Shown here: one piece after another, positions 37,150 through 50,890 of the stretch
Position numbering within the stretch: the first letter of the stretch is position 1
Layout: each line of letters begins with the position of its first letter
Origin: Gibbula magus
Taxonomy: Eukaryota; Mollusca; Gastropoda; Trochida; Trochidae
DNA: 64,000 bases
Assembly: GCA_936450465.1 (NCBI GenBank)
Contig: OW388290.1
Location: 25,347,457 to 25,411,456, forward strand
Direction of reading: 5' to 3'
Made by a program: the position numbers and the translations under genes
Notes under the pieces: model-generated
Seen by the model: the letters and a program-made list of their open reading frames with translations, nothing else
Database searches by the model: none
Told to the model about the DNA's origin: nothing

Positions 37150-40100
37150 GTAGTAAAAATAATACAAAACTATTTCCATATAATACCTTTTTCTAAACTC
37201 ATGAATGAATAAATGATTATGAATCTCGCTTTCGTTCCTTTGATACCAAATCATAAACTCTTGTTAAGGAGAGATGAGTTCACAAAAGCAATTTTAATAT
37301 AAGAATATTGGAGGGTCACCAAACAATTTAAAGAGTTATAGGCATAAATAACCATACTCCCGTCGGCAAATTATGCGACTTTTGACGGATTTGAAATGTT
37401 TTCAACGAGAAAACTCAGAATCCTTTAAAATACATTGTAATCACATACAGGTATGTATAGCAAGTCCATATTTTGCAAATTATTGACAGTGTTAATAAAA
37501 ATAAAATAAAAGTAAGACATTTTTAATTAAAAAAGGCATTTTAATCATCCTTTTTGTTCATTCAACAGGATTTTTTCTCACTTACACACATATTGTAGAT
37601 ATTGTTAAATGGAATACGATGTGTGCAGTTGAATGATCAAACGAATTCAGTATTTAAAATAGGGGGTCTCCGGACGTTTTTAATCACTTTAATGTTATTT
37701 ATTTTAATTACCTGACGTCTGACGTCACGGTAGTTTTGATCATTTCAAGTTTAACCCTATCTTGTAATTCTTATAGAACACACTATCAATCTAAGAGGGC
37801 ACGGTGGAAGAAGAACTATCAGTTGATGATACCAGGCATTTTAAATACATCGACTTTTAGATATGTACATAATCAGAAAATATGGCATACTCGGATCAAT
37901 GGAATTGCTCCTATACAAAACATTCAAAATCTACTTTATTCGGCAACAGTATTTTGTTTTTAATTTTTTAAAAAATGTTGTTGAATATTTGGTATATTTT
38001 GTGAAGTGTACCACGAGACTCTACATTCCGACTGTGAGAAAATGACTATTATAACGCATCAAGCATCACAAGGAACAATCAGAAAAAGAATTGAACCACT
38101 GAACCACTGTAGCTAAAACCATAGCACATGCAACGAAGCAGAAATTCAATTTCAGGTAAACTTACTCGGTTTCTGCAATCATTTACATCAGAATTGTTTG
38201 CCCACACACACAATGGCGCTATCGGCTTGAACATATGGTTTCCTTTAGTTACATACACTTCATAAACATAAAACCAATCTGGTAGTTGATATTATCACAA
38301 ACGTTATTTACAAGAAATGACAATATGGATTGTGTAGCAAAGATGCAGGATGTTAATATGTAACCAAATATCATTTCCATGTCTGTTTCGATCCATGGAT
38401 ATAAAAACAAATGTATGTATGAAATCGAAATTATATATTTAAAAAAAGAGATAACATGTATTGTATTACTCATCACGGTAATCATTCTTCAAGACCAGTA
38501 TCGATATACATATATACCCGTCCTAAGTTTTCGTATAGAGAAAGACATGTTATTCGACAATGTCTTGCTATTTTCTTTCCAAGAACCAACAAGCTGGAGA
38601 AAGTGAAAACATCTACATTTATTTAGATCACATAGGAATCTATCAATATCTAATCAGTCTCACATTGGAAACTGACACTGTCGTCTATAGAACTTGCCTC
38701 CAGCCAGACGGAACTAGCAGATGGTTAGATCTAATCTAATGCCTGAACCTCAGCATATAAAGCCTATAAAACCTGTCGGTGTCGTGATCAAAACTGTGTA
38801 TTCGTTGTTGAATTTGTAAACTCTTTTGATAACGAAACTGATCGATTTGATTACTTTATTGATTATTCAGATCATATCACAATCATTTGAACTTACTTTG
38901 TTTCAGCATTTTGTATTCACTGGGAAAAGCATCAGGAACTCCTCATTTGTTGAGTTTCTTATATATATTATATATTTGAAATATCCCAGAGATCAAATCA
39001 TTCAATTACAATCATTCAACACAAAGACATCCATCATGATAACGTTGAAATATCATATCTATTGCTATTGAATCTGGTAATCTGTAACATTATTATTACT
39101 ATGAATATTATTGATAACAAGGGACTCTGATGCACATATCCCATGAGTATCATAGTAAGCAATTTTGTAGCTGCTGAGTAATATAACTTATTATTCAATG
39201 TTCAAATGAAAAAAAAATGTTCTCACATAATGGCTTCAGCAGAGAGCATCATGACACCCGAACAGTATCATCGTATGTGACGTGACACTCAGAAGCAAAC
39301 TTGGACACTTAATCAGTTATTTACAGTTGGTGACAAGAACAATATTTTACTCTGCTCCTTACTGTACGGCTCAAGTACTGATCACTTTTCCAGCTGTCCA
39401 ATTGTTGATCATTGATCATTATTGCTAGTATGTGTATATATTTGCATTTAATCCAAAATTCAGCTTCTGATTTCAAATATGATAGTGGTTGTAGATAACA
39501 GTACACCCATTCTTGGTAAGGCACTTCACATATGGACAAAGAAGTTTCTACCAAAGGTGCTCCCAAGGTTCTGTTTCAGACGTAAATTGATGTAATTATA
39601 TAACAAACAAATAACCTTAAAGAAAATAAAACAACTACAGAAAAATGAAAATATTATTTCAAAATACGATTATGAGTAATTGTTCAATTAACTGGTGCCA
39701 AATCATGTAATAATAATAATAACCTTTCACTCAGGGGTACTTAAAACATGGTATTTGAGTCACAGTAACGTCGATCAGACTCAGAACAAGAATTTTGGAA
39801 AATATTCCATCTAGTTGCAAAAACAGCAAGTGTGCCAGTTCCGGAATTCAGTACAAAAAACAAGCCATACGGTTTCTTTTATGTTATGTTCTGGTTAGAT
39901 TCAACACATATTTAATTGAGTTATGCAACCTACATATTACAATGTGACATTTAGTTTTATTATGTCTTGTCTTGGTATCATGACACAGATTAAATGTTGT
40001 AGCCTGAAGATTAGTAACATAAAATTTTCCTATTCCGAAAAACATTAATATTTTTTTAGGATATACCCCTGAAGATCAATTTTCTTTTTTAAGTCATTTC

Positions 40101-41165
40101 ATATAACTTCATGAAATTAATTTTAAGTTTAAGTTCAATGATATTATATTTTGTAATATGTAAAGCAAAAGTGCCCTTTTTAAAATGAAAGCATATTTTA
40201 ATATATGGTTTATAGAGATAAATCTACGTTTCATTGTCAATATAATTTATATGCGTAATTTAGATTAATTCAGAAAACTAGAGCTCACATGCACACATTG
40301 TTTCTCGTGTGTCAGTAAAAGATCACGGTAATTAAAGAATTGTTAGAATGTTCAAAAACGTATTACACTTGATTATGTCCACGTAACAAGGTGAAATATA
40401 ATTATATTCAATGTGAATAACAAACAGTTTGGGGAGAAGGTTCACACGTTCATTCCTTTTGAACCAAGTTATTTCTTTGAACTTTGAATTAGACAAAATA
40501 ACAATCGTCTCCTCCAAAGAAGACAACAGAAAGAAGTTTAAACGAGGAAAACACCGAACGAATCATTTAATTGAAATGTTGCTTTCAGTGCAATTTAATT
40601 CCTACTTCAAAGAAGAAATGTGCATACAAGGGATAAAAAACCTTCTGCTTATCATGTCAGATCAATACACCTCAAGAGTGTTACATTTTGTCTTTAAAGC
40701 TAACACTTAAATATACATGTATTTGACCAGATTTAATACATCCGCACACTGACAGTTTCACATCTACGTTTAGGTAATGGAGGACATTAACAATGGAAAG
40801 TGAGTATTTGATCTCTGTTAAGGTGGTTTTGAAGTAAGTTATAAGAAACTCTTATTAAAAAAGGTATATAAAGAGAGAAAAAAATATAAAATATTTCACC
40901 AAGATCAAATAACATGTGCGATTTACATAATGCAATGGGTGGGTTCATGTCAGATACATGTCAGTCTACAATCAAGGTTACACACCTGCGAGCGGGCCTA
41001 GTAGATTGTTACTGCAGGGTCAGTGTCATTGCGAAAGATACTACTCAAATAATGAATTAGGAAATTGAAAATGTATACCAAGTGCGTATAATATAAATGA
41101 AAAGTAATAGTCATAGAATCAAATATGTTTAAACTGAAATGACGACCGATCTCAAAACAGGAGCA
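37150..41165. other. AT-rich stretch with no recognised gene
   Basis: It contains one overlapping CRE-type doublet at 37713-37727 (TGACGTCTGACGTCA). Open frames reach 93 codons (40429-40710) but have no recognised domain. Confidence 0.5.
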
Positions 41166-43981
41166 TGAAATACCGTTGAATAACTGTTATAGAATACATT
41201 GTATTTGTTTTTACATAATGGACTGCATATACACTCTTCCCTCCTCCAGTTATTTCTAACATAATAAAAAATATAGTAATGTCCTTATGCATGTATGTCT
41301 TTCTCACATTCTTTCTAATGAATACACACTCCTGTGAATATATCAAAGAAACTTTAATTATTTCGGATTTGATTGCAGCTGCCGTGTGAAGACAAGTGTA
41401 TGGCATATTTGTAATATAAGCAGACTCCATTTATTATACCCCTTCACTGAATTTCATTCAAACAGTGAGTAATTATTTGCATTCAGCTGACTATCAACGG
41501 ATTGCAACATGAATGCATAGCATATTGAATGAACTCTCTTTTGCATGGTTCTTTGATCTCTTCAAACGTTGACTTCAAAGTAATCAACATCAACAGAAAT
41601 AATTGTCTCGAGCAACACATCAGTAATAATGAGTGACTTTATTTATTATGGAATAAAAGTGTAAAGTATAAGTGGTCTGGCAGAAAGCATCATTACCTAC
41701 TAGTTGTGGTTTGTCTCTGTGTAATGGATGCAAAGAAGTCGTTAATTGATTTGTTTCGATCCTCTGAAGGTTATAAATTAAATGCTGGTTATCTTCATAT
41801 CGTCAAAAACGTTAAGTAGTCAATTTCCTGAAGCAAAATCGAAGAAAAGGTTGCCTTTGTTTTCTAAATTTAATCTTTAAGTTGACTTTTCCTTCAGAAT
41901 TTAAATTACATAATATGATAATTAACTTAACTGTCCTGAATAAACTATTCCCTCTATCTTTCTCTCTCTAAAATGGATAGTTTAAAAAACTTCAACGGCA
42001 TCAAACTTGCGTTTTTGAGATTTTATTTTGAAAAAATTGTGATGGTTAATACTTATTTTGAAACATTAATGTAGACTAGGCAATACTACATTCACTAGAG
42101 TGATCTCATGTTAGTATACATTTAGTTTTCGTTTAAGGTAAACACAATATCAGGATACCGCAGTACATGTAGATAGATCCCTGGTTGTTGTAAAGGCTGT
42201 TCTAACGTGTTCGACATGTAATGGGCCTTCATCTCCATTGGGAACAACCTTGCTGTAGATGTAAATCTTGTATGAACTGTGTCTGGGCTGTATCAACACA
42301 AACGAAGCCAGCTTAAGACAGTAAAGAGTTCTTCATGTGTTCTCCATTATTCGATTATCTCTAATGTGTTCGTAAAAATAAGACCAAAATAAAGCTTTTA
42401 GATAGTTTTAGTTGTTCTATGGAATGACATTATTGGCAGTAGTGGCGAATATCATGGAATACAAAGCGATTTTGCATTAACTAAACATTTGGCTGAAAAC
42501 CTAATGAAGCCACACATGTACTGAAGCAACTGAGGACAAACATTGCATTTTAATGAAAATAACATTGTGACTGGTTTCTCTTGCTGTTTAGCTTAGTAAT
42601 TGACAATTCCAGTCTCCTAGTTTGCAAGGCTGAACGTGTTAAGTAATTTAGAGATGATGTGAAAGTTTACGCTTTGTGAAGCTGTCTCATTGGGAGTAAT
42701 AGCCGATAAGCTGCGAAGTCAACTTTCTCTCAGCTGTGTGTCTGAGTCAGTAATTGTGTTGTAGACACTTCATAGAGTTAACAGGGCAGTTCAATTATGT
42801 TGGTTCGTCTGCATGTGTCATAAGGTCAGAGATAAATGCATATTTATATCAGATGTGAAACAGAATGTTAAATTATTTCATAAAAGATCTGACAGTCTTA
42901 AAATAAATCAAATTTCAAGCATTTTGAATTCTCTTTTTGCTAGTGTTAATAATGTTGACGTTTGTTGTATCAAACTGTGTGTGTGTGTTGATATGATACT
43001 TATGGCAGATTAAGAAGATCTATTCAAATAGTTAAGCCAAAAAATAATAAGGTTAATGAGTGGTGACCTTTTAGGATAAAATGATGCCTGATCCTTGAGA
43101 AAACATGATCTAAATCGAAATATAAATAGTATTTTTTTATGATATTTCATTTATGTTTTACTTATCACTTTGTACACTTTTCATTACACTATGTTTAATG
43201 GCGGCAATGAAATATCCTATCCTGAATTAAGTATAACCTTCTTGCATACAGCAGCAAAATAAGATTCATGTGTACATGATGTCTTACTTAGATAACACAG
43301 ATTTAGAATGTCAAACTTTCAAAAAGGGGTACACACTACATTCGTCATTGAATTAAAACTATGTCACTGTAATGATTTTTCATTCTTCATTCTTCATTAT
43401 ATAAATGATACATATTCCCGAGCAAAGAAAATAAAGTGTATTAATGACTATGTCCCTTCTTGCATTTAATGTTAGGAATGGATAATGATGTTGAATATTT
43501 CATAAAAAAATACCTTCATGATATTGATCGTAAGACACATTCAAAACAGATGTCGACATCCGGTTCAGGGGAATCAAGGTCTTATGATGGAAGTCTCTTC
43601 CAAAAGAAGAGTTTGTAATCCCCTGAGGTGTAGTCATTCGGTTACTGCATATTAGGCTAAGCAGTTTATCTGACTTTTACAGAATGTGACAACATGTTGC
43701 ATGTCAATTGAAACTAAATCTAACTTAACAAACTAACGAAACATCATCTACTGGTTACGATGTTATGCCTTCGTTTCAACTGTGCCACAGTGACAGATGG
43801 AACTACCTTACATCTAATGTAGATGACAGACAGGTTGGTAACAATTTCACCTAGTGTGTATATTGACAGACATTAAGATATGGTAAACCAGTACTCTTAA
43901 AACTGTTATCCAAAAGATTTGTCACTATTGGCTCATCTACTAATTCTTTTCTACTTTAAAATGCTATTGCTTTCGTGCAAC

Positions 43982-44036
43982 TGATACAACGTTTCGACCG
44001 TCTGAAGTGTTACAAAACCATCTGCCTTCATCTGTC
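43982..44036 (-). mobile_element. Dispersed 3'-terminal motif, copy C (minus strand)
   Basis: On the minus strand: ACAGATGAAGGCAGATGG, a gap, then GACGGTCGAAACGTTG. It has the same GATGAAG...GAAACGT layout as copies at 22911, 27028 and 57607, and lies in the part of copy 1 that copy 2 lacks. Confidence 0.4.
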
Positions 44037-45339
44037 AATGTAGATAACACGATGCAGGCACTATCATGATCACCGATGAACACCCTTTTCACTTTCAGTG
44101 ATGCAAATATTTCCATTACAGAAGGACATACACCACTGGTCCCTACTATACAAATTTTACTATTTACTATTAATACACAGCAAGTGAACCACATTTTACA
44201 GGGGAAATAAACAAAATATATTCCAACAAAAGAAAACGACAACAATGTTGATAATATTTTGTTACAGTTAAATCAAGTCTACTATAACGCCATTTCATTA
44301 AGTATAAGATAGCGTTTGCATGAGAAACGTCACTAACACAAAATTTAATCCATGAGTGATTATTACGACTGAAAAAAGTAATAAAATGTCTCAGAAAGAC
44401 ATTTTAACATAATTATATGTTTTTTAACCATTTATGTATTACTGTTTCTAAAAAAACACGCCTTTGACTAAGCGTTGTTTTTTAATCAACTTAAATACAT
44501 GAGATAAAAAAGTGAAAAAGGTTTTTGACTTGACTTACATGTATCATATTCAATTGCAATCACAATGCAGTAAGGTACATTATATGTCAACAACATATTT
44601 CATCAACTTCAGTTTCACGTGCTATCACATAATTCTGTCATACAACTACTTTGAAACGCAGTTCTAAACACCCGATGCTCAATTATGCTTGGACAGACAT
44701 AACTTAAAAGTATACAACCTGGATGAATGAAATAAAATGAATACTATTTTAGGAAACATATCAGTTTTCTTCAGCAGAAGTGCTTCATATCTTTCTCTTG
44801 TGAACATTTAGAGACGTAAGTATATTTTGCCCTATTCCAGCAGCTTTAGATCACATATTTTTTCAAAACATTATTGAAAAATAGTGTTTAACATGGGTTT
44901 TCATTGAAATGAAAACAGATTCCTTGATCACTGGTAAGCATAAAGTTCAACATGGAAATACTTTTAATGTATGGAAATTCGTTCAGTTGATTATACCGAG
45001 GATCTACAAACATAGGTGTACTTGGAAATCCTTCTGCAGTTCATTGAGGTGGGTCAAGGTGACCCAGGGCTGATATATGTCAAAACAGTTTCTTCTTTGT
45101 TTTGGTTTCATTTTACATGATAGACAAAGCACAAAAATAGATTACACCCATTGCACCTGCCAGCATATAAAAAGCACAACACATTATCAATATTATTGAT
45201 ATTTTGTTTTTTTTAATTTTATTTCTAAATCGTTCATTCTTTCTATTTCAGCCTTTAGATAACATGCCAGGTTATTAAAAATGGTAGACAATTGTATACA
45301 TAACTATAGAACGTCCACTCCGTAATTGGAACTAACCTC

Positions 45340-45390
45340 TTCATCATCCTCTTCATCATCCTCTTCATCATCATCATCATCATCATCATA
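45340..45390. repeat. CAT/ATC trinucleotide microsatellite
   Basis: TCATCATCCTCT-type units run into an uninterrupted (CAT)n of about eight units. The minus open frame at 45304-45501 with an Asp/Glu run is a reading of this repeat. Confidence 0.9.
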
Positions 45391-48294
45391 AAAAGATTTA
45401 TTTAGCATCAGTTCCATCCATAAACATTGCTCAGACTGATACTTTCGAGCCAGGTCATTGAGGCGTTTGACAACAAGTATTACACAACACCAAAAGGTCA
45501 CAACGCCAATACTTGCTTTATATGAGTTTTAGAATTAAGCTACATTTACATGTACCGCGATCAACGAGGATCAAGTAAAAATAATTACTGTTATGGTCTT
45601 TAATTTGAAGATTATCCCTGTATTGACCCGTGTTGCCATTTTCGAAAATTATATTGAGATACGTAGGTGTGTATTTATCGTTAAGGCATACATACATATA
45701 CTGTAAACAGTTCTAGACATATAAGCACTACTTAATTACATTATAACACACATATATGTATAATTAATGTCAACTGTTTGCCTCAATTCCTTTCTGCCTC
45801 ACTCGGTGAAATAAACCATGTTATGTAACACGAGAAGACGGACTTGCATATGTATTATTTCAAATGTCATTTTTACGACATCCTGAACATGTGTATGTAC
45901 TGACAACGGAAAACCTACAGCTTGTGTTAAAATATAAATAACCTTTTCTATATTCTTTTCTTTGAAGCAATCCATTATCCAAGAGTCTAATTGCACACCT
46001 ACACAACTTAAGCAGGATTACTGTTGACATGGGGTATCACTAACACTACTCCTTTGCAATGCATATTTACATCGAGTAAAATTCCTGGAGGAATATTTCA
46101 TATTCCAATATCAAATGGTTGCAAATTATATTTTAGAACCAGATTAATTTGCTTAAAAGGTAAGTGCGCATAACCATATTTACATAATTTGACTGAATAA
46201 ATATCCGAAAACACATTTTTAAAGGCGCTGTAGCACAATTTTGTCAGTGAAATAGAGTGATCTCTCAAGAATATAAATAAATGTTACCAATGGCTTAATG
46301 TTACTCATAAATCAATAAACAGAGTTCACAACGAATGTACATGGTTGGGTTAAGACATGCGAGTCCATTTCCCATCGAACGGCCAAGTGTTCACAATAAA
46401 ATGGTCGCTCGAAAGTACTTCAAGTGATCTGATTAATGTAGCGATATCTTAACACTCAGAGTGTCATTTTGAATATGGTACCATGATTCAATAATCAACC
46501 ATCTTGCTGTCTGAACTCTCACATGAGACCTTCAAATCCACCTCTCAAACTGAAGAGTTTCACACCACTGTCGCTCTATACCATTTTCATGAATACGGAT
46601 AGCCTTTTTTATGGATATTGCTTTTAGGGTAATGTTATGAGAAATTAAACCCAATACCATTCCATTTTTTTTTATAGATTTTATAATATTCAAATTTCAG
46701 AAAAAAATATATATACAGAAAACTTGGATATTGAACTGTGATATTCAACGTCGATACACATCACATTGCTACGATCTTGTAAAATCTGTTTTCTGACTTC
46801 TGGCAAAGAGTACAATATGTGCTAAAACATGTTCCACTATGTCCCTGTTCGTATCATACACCATATCAGCCCTCGACCAATATTAGGCATTGTGTATGTA
46901 TCTGGAGATTTTGTTCATGGAGTTCATGGTTTGGATGTAAATGCTGTCGTTTCAACAACGAACCCATTTACCTTAAAAAAACTTTTTCAATTATTTATCT
47001 GCTTTTTTATAACAATTGTAATCAGTATTTTAGTTTTAGTTTTAGTTTTTGTTGAAACAAAGAACAGCTATTTGGTCTGGGAAATGTATCTGCTTCAAAG
47101 CTGAAACAATAGGTAGTAATACAGCTGCAGCAAGTCCACTATACTTGGCTCAGTTATCTGAAGGCTGGTAATATACTGATCTGTACTGTCAACTACACGT
47201 TATATGTAAGATCCAGTAGAAATTACAAAGACGATACAGAGGGTGTTTATTTCAGATGTTCTCAGATGATGCAATTTTAGTAAACTTATGATTAAAACTG
47301 TAATATAAATCACATGCCGTTTTAATATTTACAGATAATAGAACATCAAACATAAATATTATGTTTCACAAGTGCATTGTTAATCAATTATATGACAAAA
47401 ACAAACAGTAAATGACAAAAATGAAAAATGATGTACTCTTTACAGAAAAATCATTTACACTTTACAGACATGTATATGTGGGAAAATATACATGTAAGAT
47501 TGGATGTAACTTTATGAGAATTAATTCCGATGGGCCTACTAACTCCATACATGCTATCAGACTGATCGACTTGAGCTAGCAAGAATTTGTGAACATGTGC
47601 CATTGAACATTATTTAAAAGGATTGGCCAAGAGTCCCGCCTTTTCAAACTTTGTATGAATCAATTAGCTTTAACAGTGAGAAAAGTTCATATAATATCAT
47701 GGCCAATACAATTTCCTATATGTCATTTGGTTGATGATTAAGTAAGTAATTTTAACATCTTAAGATAGCATTGTAATAATTTAATGTTATTTGTTGGAAC
47801 TATTTCACACGCTGTAATTTTATTTATATGAAGTATATGCCTCACTGAATAAAGGAATGGTACATGCGACTTTAATGAGTTTAAAATAGTCAGCTGCACA
47901 TGCTAACTACACGGTGAGTCACTTTAATTAGAATTGACAGCTTTATCTATCTGTTTATTCTCATCATTCTGTTGCTTATATCATGTATGCTTCTAAATAA
48001 CTAAACTGTTCCCTCTGGAAGTACAATATGTCATGTTGTAGACATAGCTTGTCGTGCTAACGAACAATAAAACAATACAGAGGTGACTATTACGACTTTA
48101 AATTTCACAGTCGTTCACTGTCAGGTTCTAGGGCAGCCATTATCACCGGGAGTGTTCTGTCTATGGGAGGCTATTAGTGCGTTAGAGAAACATCCCCAAC
48201 ATCACAAAGGAAAAATAGAGCCATGGAGTCTGTAGCTCATTAGAACTTCATTTATATATTATCTAAGGTTGAAGATCTAAGCAATCTTGATTCT

Positions 48295-48456
48295 TGATCA
48301 GTGACTCTGCACGAGGCCTGGGAGTCCTCTTTGACACGGATCTGACCCTTGAAACCAGGTTAACATGGTTTGTAAACAGCCTATAACCACATCGGGAACA
48401 GTGCCCAAATATCCAAACACATGGCCGAAGAAGTTGTCACCTCCCTAGTTCATGCC
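48295..48456 (+). pseudogene. LINE reverse-transcriptase relic, 5' part (interrupted by insertion)
   Basis: Translated with two frameshifts this gives GLGVLFDTDLTLE, then VCK, then AYNHIGNSAQISKHM and VVTSLVHA, the order found in CR1-like LINE reverse transcriptases (LGVxFD ... H-NI ... LVHAFV-SRLDYCN). The frame is cut after CATGCC at 48456, and the continuation AFITSRLDYCNSLLYG resumes at 49606. It is non-functional: internal stops, frameshifts, no 5' end. Confidence 0.8.
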
Positions 48457-49605
48457 CCAGCAAACATTACCGTACTGGGCCAGTACTTGGCCAGTAGTGG
48501 CTGATACAGGCATCCGGTACAGGCCCGATTCAGGCATCGGGTACTAGCCCTGTACCAACTTGCACACTGGCGTGGTACTGGGCCAGTACTGGCAAACGGT
48601 ACTGGGCCAGTACTGGGCCAGTACTGGGCCAGTAGCACGCCAGTACTAAAACGATACCATTCACTGTACTGGCCCAATTCAGGTTAGCCTTTACCGTTCA
48701 GGTACATTAAATATATTGTGTATACCGTAAATTTTCAATATCCAAATTAACTGATAAATCAAGGTTGATTTAGCTATTATCATTTTCTCTTTCATTTTCT
48801 AAATTGTTACTTTTCTTAAAGTAAACAATATTAATCATATCAGTTTGAAATCTTCCAGCTTTTTTTATTTTGAATTTGTATTTTCATAATGAAACTTAAA
48901 TATTGTTTGTATTTTTTTCATAATGTCAATATTGTCAAATATGAAGTCAAATATATTTTATTTGAAAACAAGCCAGAATTTATTTTTAACAAGTAGGCCT
49001 ATGTACAACGAAGGCAATGATAAAAAGCGACTTGTGATTATTTTCACACTTAGATTTCCTAATGATATTAATACATACAGCAGCAAGTGTTAATGTAAAA
49101 CTCACCATAGATAGATAGTCATATAGAATGTATCAAAGTTTTATGAATACAACTAAAGTTAACTCATGAATTGAACTCACATTCAAAGGATACCAAATCG
49201 TTGCCTTCTCCTCTTGCCTTTCTAAAGCAGACGACAATTTGAAATACTGCCCATAATTCCCTAACAGGAAGTGTCATACCTGAATTGGGCCAGTACTGGG
49301 CCAGTACCGGGCCAGTATATAAACCTAAAATAATCTGTACTGGGCCTGTACCGGCCCAGTACTGGCTCTTTGTAAATATCCCATAATGCATTTCGACAGG
49401 AAATGATATGCCTTAACTGGGCCAGTACCATACCTCAGTACCGTACTGCCAGCACTGGGCCGGTATAATTTTACCTTAACTGGGCCAATTCAGTTAAAAC
49501 GGTTCTGGGCCAGTACTGGTTCTTTACCGTTAGCCAGTATGCCTTTATCAACTTTACCAGCCAGTACCAAGCCAGTACTGGCCCAGTACAGTCATGTTTG
49601 CTGTG
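48457..49605. mobile_element. ~1.15-kb inverted-repeat element built of GTACTGGGCCAGTAC units
   Basis: The ends CAGCAAACAT (48458-48467) and ATGTTTGCTG (49594-49603) are inverted. Each is followed inward by CGTACTGGGCCAGTACT-like units, iterated many times at 48466-48690 and 49275-49595. GTACTGG-G-CCAGTAC is a palindrome except for its centre base. The middle (48700-49260) is AT-rich with no transposase. The element splits a LINE reading frame, and GCC is present on both sides (48454-48456 and 49606-49608), consistent with a 3-bp target duplication, although the exact ends are uncertain by one or two bases. A solo end in the opposite orientation is at 63412-63623. Confidence 0.8.
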
Positions 49606-49913
49606 GCCTTTATTACATCTAGGCTTGATTACTGCAACAGCCTCTTGTATGGATGCAGAAATAACATTTTGGACAAGCTTCAGCAGGCGCAACATTCTAG
49701 GAACGACCAGTGTCTACTCTCAGAGTCACTGTCCCCAGTCCAAGTGCTGTCACACATGGTGACATGGCTTTCTGTAAAGCGGGGGCTGTTTTATTATTAT
49801 GTGATAATACCAGTACCACAAGTTACAGATCTGGATTGAATACCCTCACATTTCAGCTTTTTAGAGCCTTTCGTATTGGAGAAGAAGATGAAAATAGGTT
49901 GTTACGGTCTTAA
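49606..49913 (+). pseudogene. LINE reverse-transcriptase relic, 3' part
   Basis: It begins AFITSRLDYCNSLLYG followed by NILDKLQQAQ, the well-known end of CR1-like LINE reverse transcriptases. It then skips an expected middle section and resumes as VTHGDMAFCKAGAV and LNTLTFQLFRAF, similar to the extreme C-terminal tail, with a TAA at about 49911-49913. This means an internal deletion plus the 48457-49605 insertion. Estimated loss relative to an intact tail is over 60 codons. Confidence 0.8.
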
Positions 49914-50279
49914 CGCCTGTGACGTTATTTTGGGTGACGGGGTCACCAAATGTACAATTTAGAATCCAATATTTGCCAAGGAGTCGCAACACCTCAGCTT
50001 CCTTAGGCCAGTGGTTCTGGAGAAGAAGTCGCAGCGTACATATGTAGCTGAGGGTTTATTTATAGAATTGATCTAAACAGTCTTGACACTGTAATATTTT
50101 TGCATTTATAGTTTTCAATGTTATTAGGTGAATCATACATTCTTTAGATTGCAATGTTTGTTTTAAACCATTTCAACTTGCAAATTTGTCAGCCTTAATA
50201 AACCAGTGAAGAAACATATTACATTCAGATTTATTTCTAAATAAAATAATAATTAAAAAAATTTAATTTTGCACGATGA

Positions 50280-50890
50280 CATTCAGTGTTACAATGTGCC
50301 ATTTACATGTTTCTTAATTCCATCAGAGGTACAAAAACAATTCACGAAATATGACCAGTGAGTGCAAGGGATAATATACAGAAAACCAAAATGCCTATTG
50401 GCATTACACAACAGAAGTATACAAACAGTATTTATGAACAGTTTAAGTTAGCATGTGCATTGTGTTTTTTTAATCATTACATCATGTTATTAAACAGCTG
50501 TCTATGTCTTTCTCCAAAATTTATTTAAATGTTCTCATTAACTCCAAACACCTGTGTTAAATTATAACAGTGTTAATTGTCTCCGTGCAAGCTGAAGATT
50601 TAAACTTCAACTCATGAACAACATTGGTTATGAAATACAAATGGTTTCTTGTACAAAAAGAAGAATGTTCATAAGTCACAATACACGATGAACCTTTGAG
50701 ATATTGCTCCAAACTACATGTAAAAGTGGAGTATACATTTTTCTGGGATATTAAATAAACTTTAATATAATAATATCCAAGTTGCATTGATTTCAATTTC
50801 ATTGTGAACTGATTCACCTCTTCCTGCACCACATAGCATCGTTTTGAATAAGTCACATTGGCAAAAAATAATTGTAATTTGAAAAGCCCG
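50280..50890. repeat. Sub-block Y, copy 1
   Basis: Landmarks: ACAGAAAACCAAAATGCCTA, AAGTTAGCATGTGCATTG, TTGAGATATTGCTCCAAACT and ACATGTAAAAGTGGAG. It matches 62130-62740 and 62880-63340. In copy 1 it sits between the blocks matching 61.43 and 61.57 kb, whereas in copy 2 it follows the 62.0-kb block. The minus open frame at 50557-50898 (113 codons) is not kept open in the other copies (stops and frameshifts), so it is not supported as a gene. Confidence 0.75.

Noticed and set aside
45304..45501. Acidic protein with Asp/Glu run
   Set aside because: It is the translation of a CAT microsatellite. No domain, no splice support, and not shared with the duplicate copy.
46819..47104. 91-codon plus frame with a transmembrane-like stretch
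   Set aside because: The matching sequence in copy 2 (59035-59230) has stops and length changes. The hydrophobic run comes from a T-rich TTTTAG repeat.
48466..48690. CRISPR-like array of GTACTGGGCCAGTAC repeats
   Set aside because: Spacing is irregular, there are no unique spacers of constant length, units are often adjacent, and the setting is eukaryotic.
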